In this document: piece after piece, positions 37,201-45,772 of the stretch
How the letters are laid out: every line of letters starts with the position of its first letter
Numbering within the stretch: the stretch's first letter is position 1
From: Planctomycetota bacterium
GTDB lineage: Bacteria; Planctomycetota; UBA1135; GCA-002686595
Assembly: GCA_016795325.1 (NCBI GenBank)
Contig: JAEUHY010000015.1
Span: 310,001 to 374,000 of the forward strand
DNA length: 64,000 nt
Reading direction: 5' to 3'
Notes under the pieces: generated by a model
The model's input: the letters and a program-made list of their open reading frames with translations, nothing else
Databases searched by the model: none
Told to the model about the DNA's origin: nothing
Translations under genes and position numbers: made by a program

Positions 37201-37924
37201 CAACTACATCACGGGGTTGAACTCGACGACCCACGCGCTCGGCTCGTACTCCTGCAATCCGAGCGTGACCGTCGTGTGGGATCCGATGACCGACGGCGGC
37301 GGCTCGGGCGTGGCGGGTGCGTCGTACCTGTGGGACCACAACCCGAGCACGACGCCGAATGCGAGCCTGGAGAGCGGCGCTGCGGCGACGAGCTTCACGA
37401 CGAGCCTCGCGCCGTCGACGCAGCCCTGGTACTTCCACATCCGGCCCTACGACATCGCCGGCAACGGACAGAACCAGTTCCACTACGGGCCGATCTACAT
37501 CACGCCCGCCGCTGCGACGACCTACTGCACGGGCAAGACCAACAGCCTGGGCTGCGTGCCGGCGATCAGCGCGAGCGGTTCGCCCTCCAAGAGCGCCGGC
37601 AACCTGACGATCTCCTGCTCGCAGGTGATCAACCAGCGCTTCGGCCTGCTGTTCTTCGGGTCCGCGCCGCTCAGCTCGCCCTTCCAGGGCGGAACGCTGT
37701 GCGTGGCGTCGCCGACGGTGCGCACGCCCTCGCAGAGCTCCGGCGGGCCGGCGACGGGCACGAGTTGCACGGGCAGCTACTCGTTCACCTTCACGACCGC
37801 GCAGATGAATCTGTTCGGGATCGATCCGGGTGAGACGGTCTACGCGCAGTACTGGATGCGCGACCCGGCCAGCCCCTCGACGACGGGCCTGTCCAACGCG
37901 GTGCAATTCACCGTGTGCCAGTAG
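34289..37924 (+). CDS. Secreted S8 family serine protease (subtilase), paralogue 2
   Basis: 1211 aa. The N-terminus has a short hydrophobic stretch (NLFVLAPLLVPTQA) that may be a weak signal peptide. Two prodomain-like repeats follow: the first ends near DFVRWVGVAQPWQKVH and the second near DFVQFIE. The triad is Asp325, His359 (CGHGTHV) and Ser554 (GTSMAAPHV), with Asn in AAGNEGP. The KP-43-like jelly roll carries the LVNDLDLWID segment. Then come a CARDB-like domain, two Fn3-like domains separated by PxxPTGL-type linkers, and the C-terminal cysteine module (from about residue 1078, beginning YCTGKTNSLGC and ending FTVCQ). Adjacent to, and clearly duplicated with, the protease at 38185. Confidence 0.93.
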   Translation: MNNPANLFVLAPLLVPTQAELTPAPTRPPDRLFVDGPFVSVPVEFEDDGVPLPNPALVEADADGDRIVAPASGDPFFLGFTAGKHFPPEGERIDPLLLEALRSHYADGRPSQETYAFVMFDKRITQARVQALADAGARVLEFHPHYCLKVAFAPAALDTLANLDFVRWVGVAQPWQKVHRSMGEARERLRDGELLESYINVFDSDLCAESTWRRVGTVELGGPNGVERVEDPNIGPKAWMSNGWQQRALEALGVEVFEYVDSIRAFRARLSPTQLEALVALDFVQFIEPQGVPELAHDESMPMVLADRTRQFWNGAGPAIVGQGDSGIEYSHQGLTGFYWTASDLAGSSESTTDDLCGHGTHVAGTIMGSGAVEDSYEGAAAGAANLATTRFFNTKLFYGTGCWFGGASMSTIMGSFDSSYTDGSGNVTARPHVLNQSWGTDAPVGGAFGTEADCRTIDANIYANTQLHVFAAGNEGPGASTVNIEASSKNVLTVGGVRDYAEGVEDPGEMYTASSRGPTADARWKPNLSAPATRILSCDADNLSGYVLKSGTSMAAPHVTGVAAQLMERHAFLRHNAVTTGALLMASAMTKDNILLTSPTSSHLDNWGAGRLDAYKAHYGPGDVYFWGWTQGTGAGNYVDVPVPAGATLMSVCLYYHEVAASSGASQALVNDLDLWIDSPTGGNSASTNTGEYSAQQSSLDNTEIRLINNPIAGNWRVKVHPRSATSNTRVGLAVLVHYDDTTPNGTLNVTASSTAIKPNENVTIAATAFNPEYVASAVFFDSTSSGDTLQNATGVLEDGATANYMNNQQLGRDVLVGSIRPNDSRSVTWTTRWATEGVKSFSVAARSDNWNDKVDSVSIVVDGTPPALPTGLTSATHPAGVWRNSPNLTLNWTPGADNLSGVDGYSHVLQGLAALPNTSQDIGAVNSYVTTLPGSFGTFFYSLRPVDVSGNWNASYVSYGPIRYDGVQPNYITGLNSTTHALGSYSCNPSVTVVWDPMTDGGGSGVAGASYLWDHNPSTTPNASLESGAAATSFTTSLAPSTQPWYFHIRPYDIAGNGQNQFHYGPIYITPAAATTYCTGKTNSLGCVPAISASGSPSKSAGNLTISCSQVINQRFGLLFFGSAPLSSPFQGGTLCVASPTVRTPSQSSGGPATGTSCTGSYSFTFTTAQMNLFGIDPGETVYAQYWMRDPASPSTTGLSNAVQFTVCQ

Positions 37925-37972
37925 GCCGCGCCAGAACGGCAGATCGGCCGCAGGCCCCTCCGCGGGCCGCAC

Positions 37973-38010
37973 GCGCGCCGCCGCTCCCTTCCCGGGGGGC
38001 GGCGGCGCGC
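37973..38010 (+). terminator. 12-bp GC hairpin after subtilase paralogue 2
   Basis: Perfect 12-bp stem (37973-37984 with 37999-38010) around a 14-nt loop that can pair further, 49 nt after the stop codon. No U-tract follows, only GTTTC. It most likely separates the transcript from that of the next protease gene. Confidence 0.6.
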
Positions 38011-38184
38011 ACCGTTTCGGGGCGCTCGGCGCGGGGCGGCGCGGAATTTCGCACGGCCGTCGTAACGGCGCGGCGGGGCCCTGGATGGGAATTCCCAGGC
38101 ACGTCGACAGCGCGATCGACGGCCCTCGGAGCCCTGGGCTCCCGCTCCCGCGCGCTCTCGACCCTCGAACTCACGAGTCCCTCC

Positions 38185-41100
38185 ATGACCTTTCTGATTT
38201 CCCTGGCGTTGCTCGCGCCGCAAGGCGCTGAGCTGCTTTCCCTCCAACGTCCGGGCGACGAGCGCGACGCGGTCATCGGCGTCCCGCGCGTCGTCGGCGA
38301 GCACAACGATTCCGACGCCATCCCGCTGCCCAACGCCGCCGTCTACGAAGTGGGCGAGGGCGCGGACCGCGAGGTCGCGCCGGCCAGCGGCGACCCGTTC
38401 TTCCTGGGCTTCGCCGCCGGCAAGCACTTCCCGGCCGCGGGCGAGCGCCTCGATCCGCGCCTGATCGAGATCTGCGCTGCGTTGCCGCAGGACGGCCGCG
38501 GCGACGCGCGCACCTACGGCTTCGTGATGTTCCAAAAGCGCATGACCGAAGCCCGCGTGCGCGAGCTCGAGTCGTTCGGCGCCAAGGTGCTCGAGTTCCA
38601 CCCCTTCTACACGCTCAAAGTGAGCTTCGACCCCGCGCGCCTCGACCAGCTCGCGAACCTCGACTTCGTGCGCTGGGTCGGCGCGGTGCAGACCTGGCAG
38701 AAGCTCCATCCCGACGTGAGCGCGACGCTGGCCAAGGCCGAGCCGGGCGCGTTGCTCGACGTGCACATCAACGTCTTCGAGAGCGATCTGTGCGCGGCTT
38801 CCGAGCGCGTGCTCGTCGGCCTCGCCATGGAGTGTGATCCCGACGGCAACAAGAAGCGCGGCAACCCCGAGTACGACGCGTACGACACGTTCGCCAACGG
38901 CTGGCAGCACCAGCGGCTGGCGGAACTCGGCGTCGAAGTCGGCGTGTGGACTGAGTCGGTGCGCGCCTTCCGCGCCAAGGTTCCCGCCGAGCGCTTCGAG
39001 GAACTGCTCGCGCTCGACTTCGTGCAGTTCGTCGACCTCGAGCGCGAGCCCGACTACGACCACGACGAAGCGATGGCGATGAGCAACGCGGACCGCACGC
39101 GCGGCACGTACGACGCCAGCGCCAACTCCCAAGCGGGTTACATCGACTCGGGTTACTACGCCGCGCACACGGCGCTCGACGCGTGGGCCGTGGGTTGGGA
39201 CTACACCGGCGCCGACGATCCGTTCGACGACACCGACGGCCACGGTTCGCACGTCGCGGGCACGATTTCGGGCAACGACGACGTCGACGCGAGCCTGCAG
39301 GGCGGCGCACCGGGCCTGGGCGCCACGACCGCGCGGCGCCTGTTCGTCGTGCGCAAGGGCGGCAACGCGTCGTTCGCGACCTGGCTCTCGCGCATGAACT
39401 CGTCCTACAACGACGGGACGAACGTGTCTCCCGCGCCGATGGTGGTGAGCAACTCCTACAGCTCCAACGTCGTCTCGACGCCCTTCATCGGCACCGAGAC
39501 CGACTGCCGCACGATCGACGCCAACGCCTTCGCGAACGACCAGTTGTGGATCTGGTCGGCCAGCAACGAAGGTCCGGCCATCGAGACGATCGGCGAAGAG
39601 TCCTCGGCCAAGAACGCGCTCACCGTGGGCAACTCGCTCAAGTGGTACGACGTCGGCGTCGGCGATCCGGGCACGATCTGGACCGGCTCGAGCCGTGGGC
39701 CGCTGGGCGACAACCGCTGGAAGCCGAATCTGTCCGCGGTCGGCCAGCGCATCGAGTCGGTGGAGGCCGGCACGACCAACGGCTACGTGCTCAAGGGCGG
39801 CACGAGCATGTCGACGCCGCTCGTTTCGGGCATCGCCGCGCAGCTGTGCGAGCACTACTCGTTCCTGCGCTACAACCCCGCGGTGCTCTCGGCCGTGCTG
39901 ATGGCCGGCACGCTCTCGAAGGGTGACCAGACGATCGACTCGCCCAGCGGCGACGCCGACCACCTCAACAGCTACGGCGTGGGCCGCGTCGACGCGTACA
40001 AGGCGCACTTCGGCACCTCGCAGCAGGCGCTGTTCTTCTGGGGCATCGACCAGTTCTGGACCACGGGCGCGGTCGAGCTCGACTTCACCGTCGACCCGGG
40101 CGCCACGCGCGTGACGGCCGTCTACCACTACAAGGAAGCGGCGGCTTCGGCGGGCGCTTCGCAAGCGCTGATCAACGATGTCGACATGATCCTCGACGCC
40201 GCGCCCTTCACCGGCTCGGCGAGCACGGGCGACTACGTCGCGCAGATCTCCAACATCGACAACAGCGAAGTGCGCATGGTCAACAGCCCGCCGACGGGCA
40301 ACTGGAAGCTCAAGCTGTGGCCGGACTCGATCCCCGTTGGACAACTCGTGCGCGGCGGCGTGTGCGTGATCGTGACCTACGGCGACACGACGCCGACGCC
40401 GACGATCAACGTGACGGCCAACGACATCTACGTGGGCACGAACGACGACGTGACGGTCACGGCGACGTACACCAACCCCGAGACGTTCGCTTCGGGGGTG
40501 TACTTCAACTCGACTGCGGTCGGCGACACTTTGCAGGCCTCGTTCAACACCCTGCTCGACGGTTCCGCCGCCGATCTGATGGACAACAACGCCAGCGGCC
40601 GCGACGTCACGATGGGCAACGTGATCCACAACTCCAGCCGCACGCACCGCTGGACGACGCGTTGGAGCACGCAGGGGGCGAAGATCTTCACGGTGCAGGC
40701 GCGCACGGACAACGCGGCCGACGTGACCGACTCGGTCACGGTGTACGTCGACGACACGCCGCCGCCGCTGCCGACGAACCTGACGTCGTCGACCCACACG
40801 CCCAACGTGTGGACCAACGACACGACCATCACCTACACCTGGTCGCAGGCCGCCGACAACGTCTCGGGCGTCGATGGCTACGGGATCTTCACGTCGTCCG
40901 CCGCGACGAGTTCGCCTGGCGCGACGAAGGACATCGAGCAGGTGACGAGCTACAACGAGACGCTCACGCAGGGCTCGTGGTACTTCAACCTGCGGCCGGT
41001 CGACAACAGCGGCAACTGGAACGCCAACTTCGCTAGCGTCGGTCCGTTCCGCATCGACACGACCGCGCCGGCCGCGGCGACGGGCCTGAACTCGAACACG

Positions 41101-41796
41101 CACCAGGTCAACGTGCAGAGCTGCGGCACGAGCGTCACGGTCAACTGGACCGGAGCGCTCGACAGCGGCGGCTCGGGCGTCGCGGGTTACCGCGGCGTGT
41201 GGGACACGAACCCGGCCACGGTTCCGGTGGGCGCGATCAACATCCTCGCGGGCGCGACGAGCTTCGTGCAGAACATCGGTTCTTCGACGAGCGCGCGCTA
41301 CTTCCACCTGCGCGCGATCGACAACGCTGGCAACCTGGGTGCGACGGCGCACTTCGGTCCGATCTTCGCGAACGCGAGCTCGGTGTTGACGTACTGCACC
41401 GGCAAGACGAACTCGCTCGGCTGCGTCCCGTCGATCTCGACGAACGGCGCTCAGCCCTCGAAGTCGGCCGGCAACTTCACGGTCACGTGCAGCAACGTGC
41501 GCAACCAGAAGTTCGGCCTGCTCTTCTTCGGCGGCGCGCAACTCGCCGTTCCGTTCCAGGGCGGCACGTTGTGTGTGGCCTCGCCGACGATCCGCACCAC
41601 GAACTCGAGTTCGGGCGGAAGCGTGGCGGGCGACGACTGCACCGGCACCTACAGCTACACGTTCACCACCGCGGAGATGAACAGCTTCGCGCTCGACCCG
41701 GGTGACAACGTGTTCGCGCAGTGGTGGATGCGCGATCCGCAGAGCCCGTCGACGACGGGCCTCTCGAACGCGGTGCGCTTCACGGTCTGCCAGTAG
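38185..41796 (+). CDS. Secreted S8 family serine protease (subtilase), paralogue 3
   Basis: 1203 aa with the same plan as the gene just upstream. There is a short hydrophobic N-terminus (FLISLALLAPQGA), two prodomain-like repeats, and a catalytic domain with Asp321 (YIDSG), His353 (DGHGSHV), oxyanion Asn in SASNEGP and Ser541 (GTSMSTPLV). The LINDVDMILD jelly-roll segment, CARDB-like and Fn3-like domains follow, then the cysteine module (from about residue 1070, beginning YCTGKTNSLGC and ending FTVCQ). It differs from its neighbours around the active site: DGHGSH in place of CGHGTH, and SMSTP in place of SMAAP. The triad is intact, so it should be active, perhaps with altered specificity. Confidence 0.93.
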   Translation: MTFLISLALLAPQGAELLSLQRPGDERDAVIGVPRVVGEHNDSDAIPLPNAAVYEVGEGADREVAPASGDPFFLGFAAGKHFPAAGERLDPRLIEICAALPQDGRGDARTYGFVMFQKRMTEARVRELESFGAKVLEFHPFYTLKVSFDPARLDQLANLDFVRWVGAVQTWQKLHPDVSATLAKAEPGALLDVHINVFESDLCAASERVLVGLAMECDPDGNKKRGNPEYDAYDTFANGWQHQRLAELGVEVGVWTESVRAFRAKVPAERFEELLALDFVQFVDLEREPDYDHDEAMAMSNADRTRGTYDASANSQAGYIDSGYYAAHTALDAWAVGWDYTGADDPFDDTDGHGSHVAGTISGNDDVDASLQGGAPGLGATTARRLFVVRKGGNASFATWLSRMNSSYNDGTNVSPAPMVVSNSYSSNVVSTPFIGTETDCRTIDANAFANDQLWIWSASNEGPAIETIGEESSAKNALTVGNSLKWYDVGVGDPGTIWTGSSRGPLGDNRWKPNLSAVGQRIESVEAGTTNGYVLKGGTSMSTPLVSGIAAQLCEHYSFLRYNPAVLSAVLMAGTLSKGDQTIDSPSGDADHLNSYGVGRVDAYKAHFGTSQQALFFWGIDQFWTTGAVELDFTVDPGATRVTAVYHYKEAAASAGASQALINDVDMILDAAPFTGSASTGDYVAQISNIDNSEVRMVNSPPTGNWKLKLWPDSIPVGQLVRGGVCVIVTYGDTTPTPTINVTANDIYVGTNDDVTVTATYTNPETFASGVYFNSTAVGDTLQASFNTLLDGSAADLMDNNASGRDVTMGNVIHNSSRTHRWTTRWSTQGAKIFTVQARTDNAADVTDSVTVYVDDTPPPLPTNLTSSTHTPNVWTNDTTITYTWSQAADNVSGVDGYGIFTSSAATSSPGATKDIEQVTSYNETLTQGSWYFNLRPVDNSGNWNANFASVGPFRIDTTAPAAATGLNSNTHQVNVQSCGTSVTVNWTGALDSGGSGVAGYRGVWDTNPATVPVGAINILAGATSFVQNIGSSTSARYFHLRAIDNAGNLGATAHFGPIFANASSVLTYCTGKTNSLGCVPSISTNGAQPSKSAGNFTVTCSNVRNQKFGLLFFGGAQLAVPFQGGTLCVASPTIRTTNSSSGGSVAGDDCTGTYSYTFTTAEMNSFALDPGDNVFAQWWMRDPQSPSTTGLSNAVRFTVCQ

Positions 41797-41814
41797 CCGA
41801 GAGCGCCGACAAAA

Positions 41815-41858
41815 GAGCGCGCCGCTCCTCCGCCTTGCAGCGGTGGGGCGGCGCGCTC
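41815..41858 (-). terminator. Terminator hairpin for the beta-helix lipoprotein gene
   Basis: Perfect 11-bp stem (41815-41825 with 41848-41858) between two convergent genes. On the minus strand it is followed directly by CTTTT, giving an intrinsic-terminator shape for the gene ending at 41887. On the plus strand it could also stop the protease transcript, but without a U-run. Confidence 0.65.
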
Positions 41859-41886
41859 GCCGTTCGAGGACGGTCGGCCCCGTGCG

Positions 41887-44196
41887 CTACGGCCTGAAGA
41901 ATCGCAGCGCGAGCGGGGTAGCGATGTCCACGCCGGCGTTCGAACGCAGCGTGCGGTGCAGCTCGACGAGCAGCTCGCCCGCCGGCCAGCCGGCGCCGGG
42001 CGGATCGATGCGCAACTCGCCGCCCTGCAGGAAGGCCGTCGTGTTCGCGATCAACGCGCCGCTTGCGTTGAGCACGCGCACGCTCTGCGGGTTCACGGAA
42101 CCAGCGTCGAGCGCGCCGCCGAGGAAGGCGATCAAGATGCTCTGGTTGGTCCCGAGGTTCTGGCCCACCTCGGGCGTGGACGAGGCCGGGTAGAACAGCG
42201 GGGCCGCTCCGAGCTCGTCGCGACCCGCGGGCCCGCCGAACGGCGCCGAGAACAGCCCGGCGTCGACCGGGCCGCTCAGCGGATCCGCCATCCCAGCGTC
42301 CTGCGCCGCCGACAGCGCCGCCAACTGGTAGTTCTCGTTCACCACGCCGCTCGCGAAGCGTGCGAGCGTCGTGGGGGCGAGGGGAGCGTCCGGCGCCGGC
42401 GCCAGTCCGGTCGATCCCGCGCCGCCCAGCGAGTTGACCGAGCGCTGCACGCCGTCGTCCGCCAGTTCGACCTGGTCGCCCGGCGCCAAGGTCGCGTTGC
42501 TGGCGAGGCTCAGCGCGCTGCTCGTCGCGCTGTTCACGCGCAGGTACTCCAGCGGCGCGAGTGCGAAGAGCGGCGCGAGCGCATCCGCCCCCTCGACGTT
42601 GAAGTGCGAGCGGACGCCGCTGAAGGCGCTCGGTTGCAGCCACGCGACGCACGAGCTCGCGCTCGAACGTGCTGTGGAGCTGACGATGCCTCCGCCGAGA
42701 TTGCCCGCGAGCACGCAGTGGCTGGCCGCCAGCGGCACTTGCCCGAGCTCGGCGCGCAGTCCCGCGCCGACGTTGCCGGCGAACACGCTCGTCGAGACGC
42801 TCGCGAACGAAGGCGTGCTCTCCGAGCTGATGACGAGCCCGTCTTCGCCGTTGCCGCTCGAAAGCAGGCGGTGCACGAAGGCCGAGCAGGCCGAGTCGAG
42901 GTCGAGCAGCACGCCGTCGCGGCGGTTGTTGCGCGTCGTGCAGCCGCGCACGACGATGTCCGCGCGCCAGTTGGGGATCAACTCGAAGTCGATGTCGACC
43001 TTGAGGCCCGCGGTCGCTTCGGTCGGCGATCCGAAGCCGTTGCGCGCGAACAGCGAGTTCTCGATCTCGACCGTGTAGCGGCCCGTTCCGCTCGCGCCGG
43101 CCGGCGCGGCGAGATCGCAGTCCAGCCCATCGGCGCCGTTGGACTCGAACGCGCTCTCGCGCACGCGCAGGCGCACCGGAACGTTGTCCGGGCCGACGAG
43201 CGAGCCCAGATCGAGCCCTTCGAGTCCGTTGTTCGCAAAACGCGAGCCTTCGATCCACAGGTCGAAGGGCCCGGCGAGCGACAGTCCTTGCGCGGAGTTG
43301 CCGCTCACGCGCGTGCGCACGACGCGCACATCCAGGGCGCGCGTCAAGTCGATCGAGCGCAGCCGCAGGCCGCGCCCGGAGCACGCGCGCACGTCGAGCG
43401 AACGCAGTTCGCACTCCGCGCTGTCGAGGTCGAGCCCGAAGGCCGCCGTGCCTTGGCCGTCGAGCCACAGGCTGTCGAGCACGCTGAACGACGCGCCGCC
43501 GAGCACTTCGCACACCGCGCTTCCCGCCGCGCCGCGCAGTCGCGTCGGGCGCAACTCCGCGTCGCGCGTCGCGCGGTCGAAGCTCGCGTCGAAGCCGCCG
43601 TACACGTGCACTCCGGAGCGGATCTGCAGGCCGGGGGCCGCGTAATCGCCCTCGCGCACCCAGATGTTCCCGCCGCCCAGCGCGAAGGCGAGGGCCGCCG
43701 CTTCACGCACGTCGCGGAACGCCTGCGCCGGCGATGCGCCGTCCGGCGCCGCTGCGCTGGAGGCGGCGTCGACGAAGATCGGGGCTGCGGTGCGCGCCGC
43801 GAGCACCGTGCCGATCGGCGCGAACTGGCCCGCGCCGAGGTCGAGGGCGAGTCCGAAGAAACGCGTCGCGCCGCCGGGGACGGCGACCACGCTCGCGCCG
43901 TCGCCGAGCGCCGTGGTGAGCGGCGCGCCGAGGTAGACGGCCGAGCGGCTCGCGCCGGAGAACAGGGCCACGGCGAGGTTTGCGCCCGAAGCGTCGCGCG
44001 CGAGCCAGCGCACGTGCACGCTCGTCGCGTCCGGCGCCAGCGCTACGACTCCGACGGCGGTCGGGAGAGCGCTCGAATCCGCGCTCGGCGGGTTGTTGCC
44101 GCCGCCGCCTCCTCCTCCGCCTCCTCCGCCTCCGCAGGCGAGGGTGGAGACGGCGCAGAACGCGGCGAAGAACAAGTTTTGGAGAGAGTGTTTCAT
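41887..44196 (-). CDS. Lipoprotein with right-handed parallel beta-helix and C-terminal Ig-like domain
   Basis: 769 aa from the ATG at 44196. A lipoprotein signal ends in STLAC (Cys21), followed by a run of 12 glycines as a flexible tether. An Fn3-like segment (about 35-130) comes next. From about residue 140 a parallel beta-helix is suggested by repeated short strand/turn units: GGNIWVREGDY, VHVYGGFDASFD, then several units containing N-x-G (NSAQGL, NNGLEGLDL, SNGADGLD, NNRRDGV, GNGEDGL). The C-terminal 90 residues look like an SbsA-type Ig-like domain (SILIAFLGGALDAGSVNPQSV in part). Surface-attached carbohydrate-binding or adhesion protein is plausible; no catalytic residues were identified. 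Starts 4 nt after the preceding gene. Confidence 0.75.
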   Translation of the reverse strand: MKHSLQNLFFAAFCAVSTLACGGGGGGGGGGGGNNPPSADSSALPTAVGVVALAPDATSVHVRWLARDASGANLAVALFSGASRSAVYLGAPLTTALGDGASVVAVPGGATRFFGLALDLGAGQFAPIGTVLAARTAAPIFVDAASSAAAPDGASPAQAFRDVREAAALAFALGGGNIWVREGDYAAPGLQIRSGVHVYGGFDASFDRATRDAELRPTRLRGAAGSAVCEVLGGASFSVLDSLWLDGQGTAAFGLDLDSAECELRSLDVRACSGRGLRLRSIDLTRALDVRVVRTRVSGNSAQGLSLAGPFDLWIEGSRFANNGLEGLDLGSLVGPDNVPVRLRVRESAFESNGADGLDCDLAAPAGASGTGRYTVEIENSLFARNGFGSPTEATAGLKVDIDFELIPNWRADIVVRGCTTRNNRRDGVLLDLDSACSAFVHRLLSSGNGEDGLVISSESTPSFASVSTSVFAGNVGAGLRAELGQVPLAASHCVLAGNLGGGIVSSTARSSASSCVAWLQPSAFSGVRSHFNVEGADALAPLFALAPLEYLRVNSATSSALSLASNATLAPGDQVELADDGVQRSVNSLGGAGSTGLAPAPDAPLAPTTLARFASGVVNENYQLAALSAAQDAGMADPLSGPVDAGLFSAPFGGPAGRDELGAAPLFYPASSTPEVGQNLGTNQSILIAFLGGALDAGSVNPQSVRVLNASGALIANTTAFLQGGELRIDPPGAGWPAGELLVELHRTLRSNAGVDIATPLALRFFRP

Positions 44197-44200
44197 GGCG

Positions 44201-45772
44201 TCAGAAGCAGACCGTTGCACGCAGTTCGTTGGTGGAGGACAGACCGCCGGGGGCCGCGGCGTCGCGCACGCGGAACCACGCGCGCAGCAGGTGGCCGGCG
44301 AGGAACGGGTCGTCCGGGATCGGCATCGCGAACGTCGCTGAGCCGGCGCCGGCGACGCCTGCGACCCCGTTGAGCAGCACGATCTTGCGCTGCATCGGCG
44401 CCTGGCCCTGCATCGGGCTCGGCAGCGGATTCGTCGCAGGATTCAGCGAGTAGATGACGATGCCGACCGAGGCGCCACGGCCCTGCGTCACCCGCAGCGA
44501 GTAGGCCGCGTTGCCCAGGCGCGGCGCGCCGCCGCTCGAGCTGATCTGCGGCGTGACGCCGCCCAGTCCCGCGACGCCGACTCCGACGGTCGGTCCGAAC
44601 GGACAGGCCGGGAGCACGACGTTCTGAACCTTGTTCGTGTTGACTGCGACGTTGGCCAGCTGCACGCCCGCGAAGGGCACGGAGAACGGCGGCGAGTAGT
44701 CGAGGTTGTAGACGCCGGGCAGAACCACGAGCGAGTAAGCGCCCGCGGAGTTGGTGTTGTCGGGACCGACGTAGATGTCCGCGCCGGTCGCCGCGAGCTC
44801 GACGTCGACGTCGACGCCCGCCTGCGGGACGCCCTGCGCGTTGGTGACCACGCCGCTGAGCGTCACGCCGTTCGGCAGCAGTTGCGTTCCAAGGAACGTC
44901 GGCGCCGCGACGGTCTGCGCGAGCAACTCCAGGCTCACGAGTCCCGAACCCGACGGCGCGTCGAAGCGCACCTTGAACGTTCCCGCGGGAACGAGCGTGT
45001 CGACGAAACCGATCGCGTCCGTGCTGTCGCTGGGCGTGTAGAGCAATTCGCCGGTGAGCGCGTCGACCACGTCGAGGTCCGCTCCGACCACGGCCGCGTT
45101 ATTCGACTGGCGCTTGACGAAGGCGCTGAGCACGAAGCCCGGCGGATGGACGATGTCGCCCAGGTTGGTTGCGCCGCTCACCGTCGTCGAGGTGTGGCGC
45201 GGCGCGAGCAACGTGCTGAGCACGGAGGTGGTGTCGAACTCGACCGTCAGCGCGCCTTGGGGCACGGCCACTGCGAAATTCCCGAGCGCATCCGTGGTGT
45301 CGTGCACCAGATCGAGATCGACGCCGTTCAGCTCGATGTCGAGATTGACTCCGGGTGCGGGGACTCCGCTCGTCGTGACGCAGCGCCCCGTGAGCGACAC
45401 GCCTTGCGGCAACGTGATCACGCCCAGGTTCGTGGTCGTGCTGATGGCGACGTTGTCGATCCGCAGGTACATCGAAGTCGACGCGGGCGGCGCCGGCGGC
45501 AGGAACTCGATGCGGTAGGCGCCGGCCGGTGTGACGCTGGTGGTGAAGAAGCCGTTCGCGTCGGTGAAGTCCTGCGACACCGTGGGGTTGCCGCCGCCGG
45601 AGACGGATTTGAAGTCCAGGTCGACGTTGGCCACGCCCACGCCGTTGGCGTCGACCAGTCGGCCGCTGACGGTCTGCGCCGCGGCGCGTGAGGCGCTCGC
45701 TGCGAGGGCGAGCAACAGCAGGGGAACGTTGCCGCGGATGAGGCGGGTCGTTCGGATCGAGAGAAGGTGCAC
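44201..45772 (-). CDS. Secreted protein with tandem carboxypeptidase-regulatory-like repeats
   Basis: 523 aa from a GTG at 45772 with CTGGAG upstream. The signal peptide is LLLLALAASASRAAAQ. About four to five repeats of roughly 85-90 residues follow, each with a G-x-V-x-x-x-G-V/L-x-x-A-G-V-x-L-D/V core and a D-x-x-G-x-F/Y strand (for example GRLVDANGVGVANVDLDF). This is the CarboxypepD_reg-like beta-sandwich common in exported proteins. The last 130 residues form a different domain, beginning near CPFGPTVGVG and ending RATVCF, and are probably planctomycete-specific. It is operonic with the beta-helix lipoprotein 4 nt downstream, suggesting a shared surface role. Confidence 0.75.
   Translation of the reverse strand: MHLLSIRTTRLIRGNVPLLLLALAASASRAAAQTVSGRLVDANGVGVANVDLDFKSVSGGGNPTVSQDFTDANGFFTTSVTPAGAYRIEFLPPAPPASTSMYLRIDNVAISTTTNLGVITLPQGVSLTGRCVTTSGVPAPGVNLDIELNGVDLDLVHDTTDALGNFAVAVPQGALTVEFDTTSVLSTLLAPRHTSTTVSGATNLGDIVHPPGFVLSAFVKRQSNNAAVVGADLDVVDALTGELLYTPSDSTDAIGFVDTLVPAGTFKVRFDAPSGSGLVSLELLAQTVAAPTFLGTQLLPNGVTLSGVVTNAQGVPQAGVDVDVELAATGADIYVGPDNTNSAGAYSLVVLPGVYNLDYSPPFSVPFAGVQLANVAVNTNKVQNVVLPACPFGPTVGVGVAGLGGVTPQISSSGGAPRLGNAAYSLRVTQGRGASVGIVIYSLNPATNPLPSPMQGQAPMQRKIVLLNGVAGVAGAGSATFAMPIPDDPFLAGHLLRAWFRVRDAAAPGGLSSTNELRATVCF

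Noticed and set aside
34172..37972. Very long open frame on the minus strand opposite subtilase 2 (and a similar one opposite subtilase 3)
   Set aside because: High GC with G/C at third positions leaves the antisense frame free of stops. The translated sequence is Arg/Ala/His/Val-rich with no recognisable motif, whereas the plus frame has full protease signatures.
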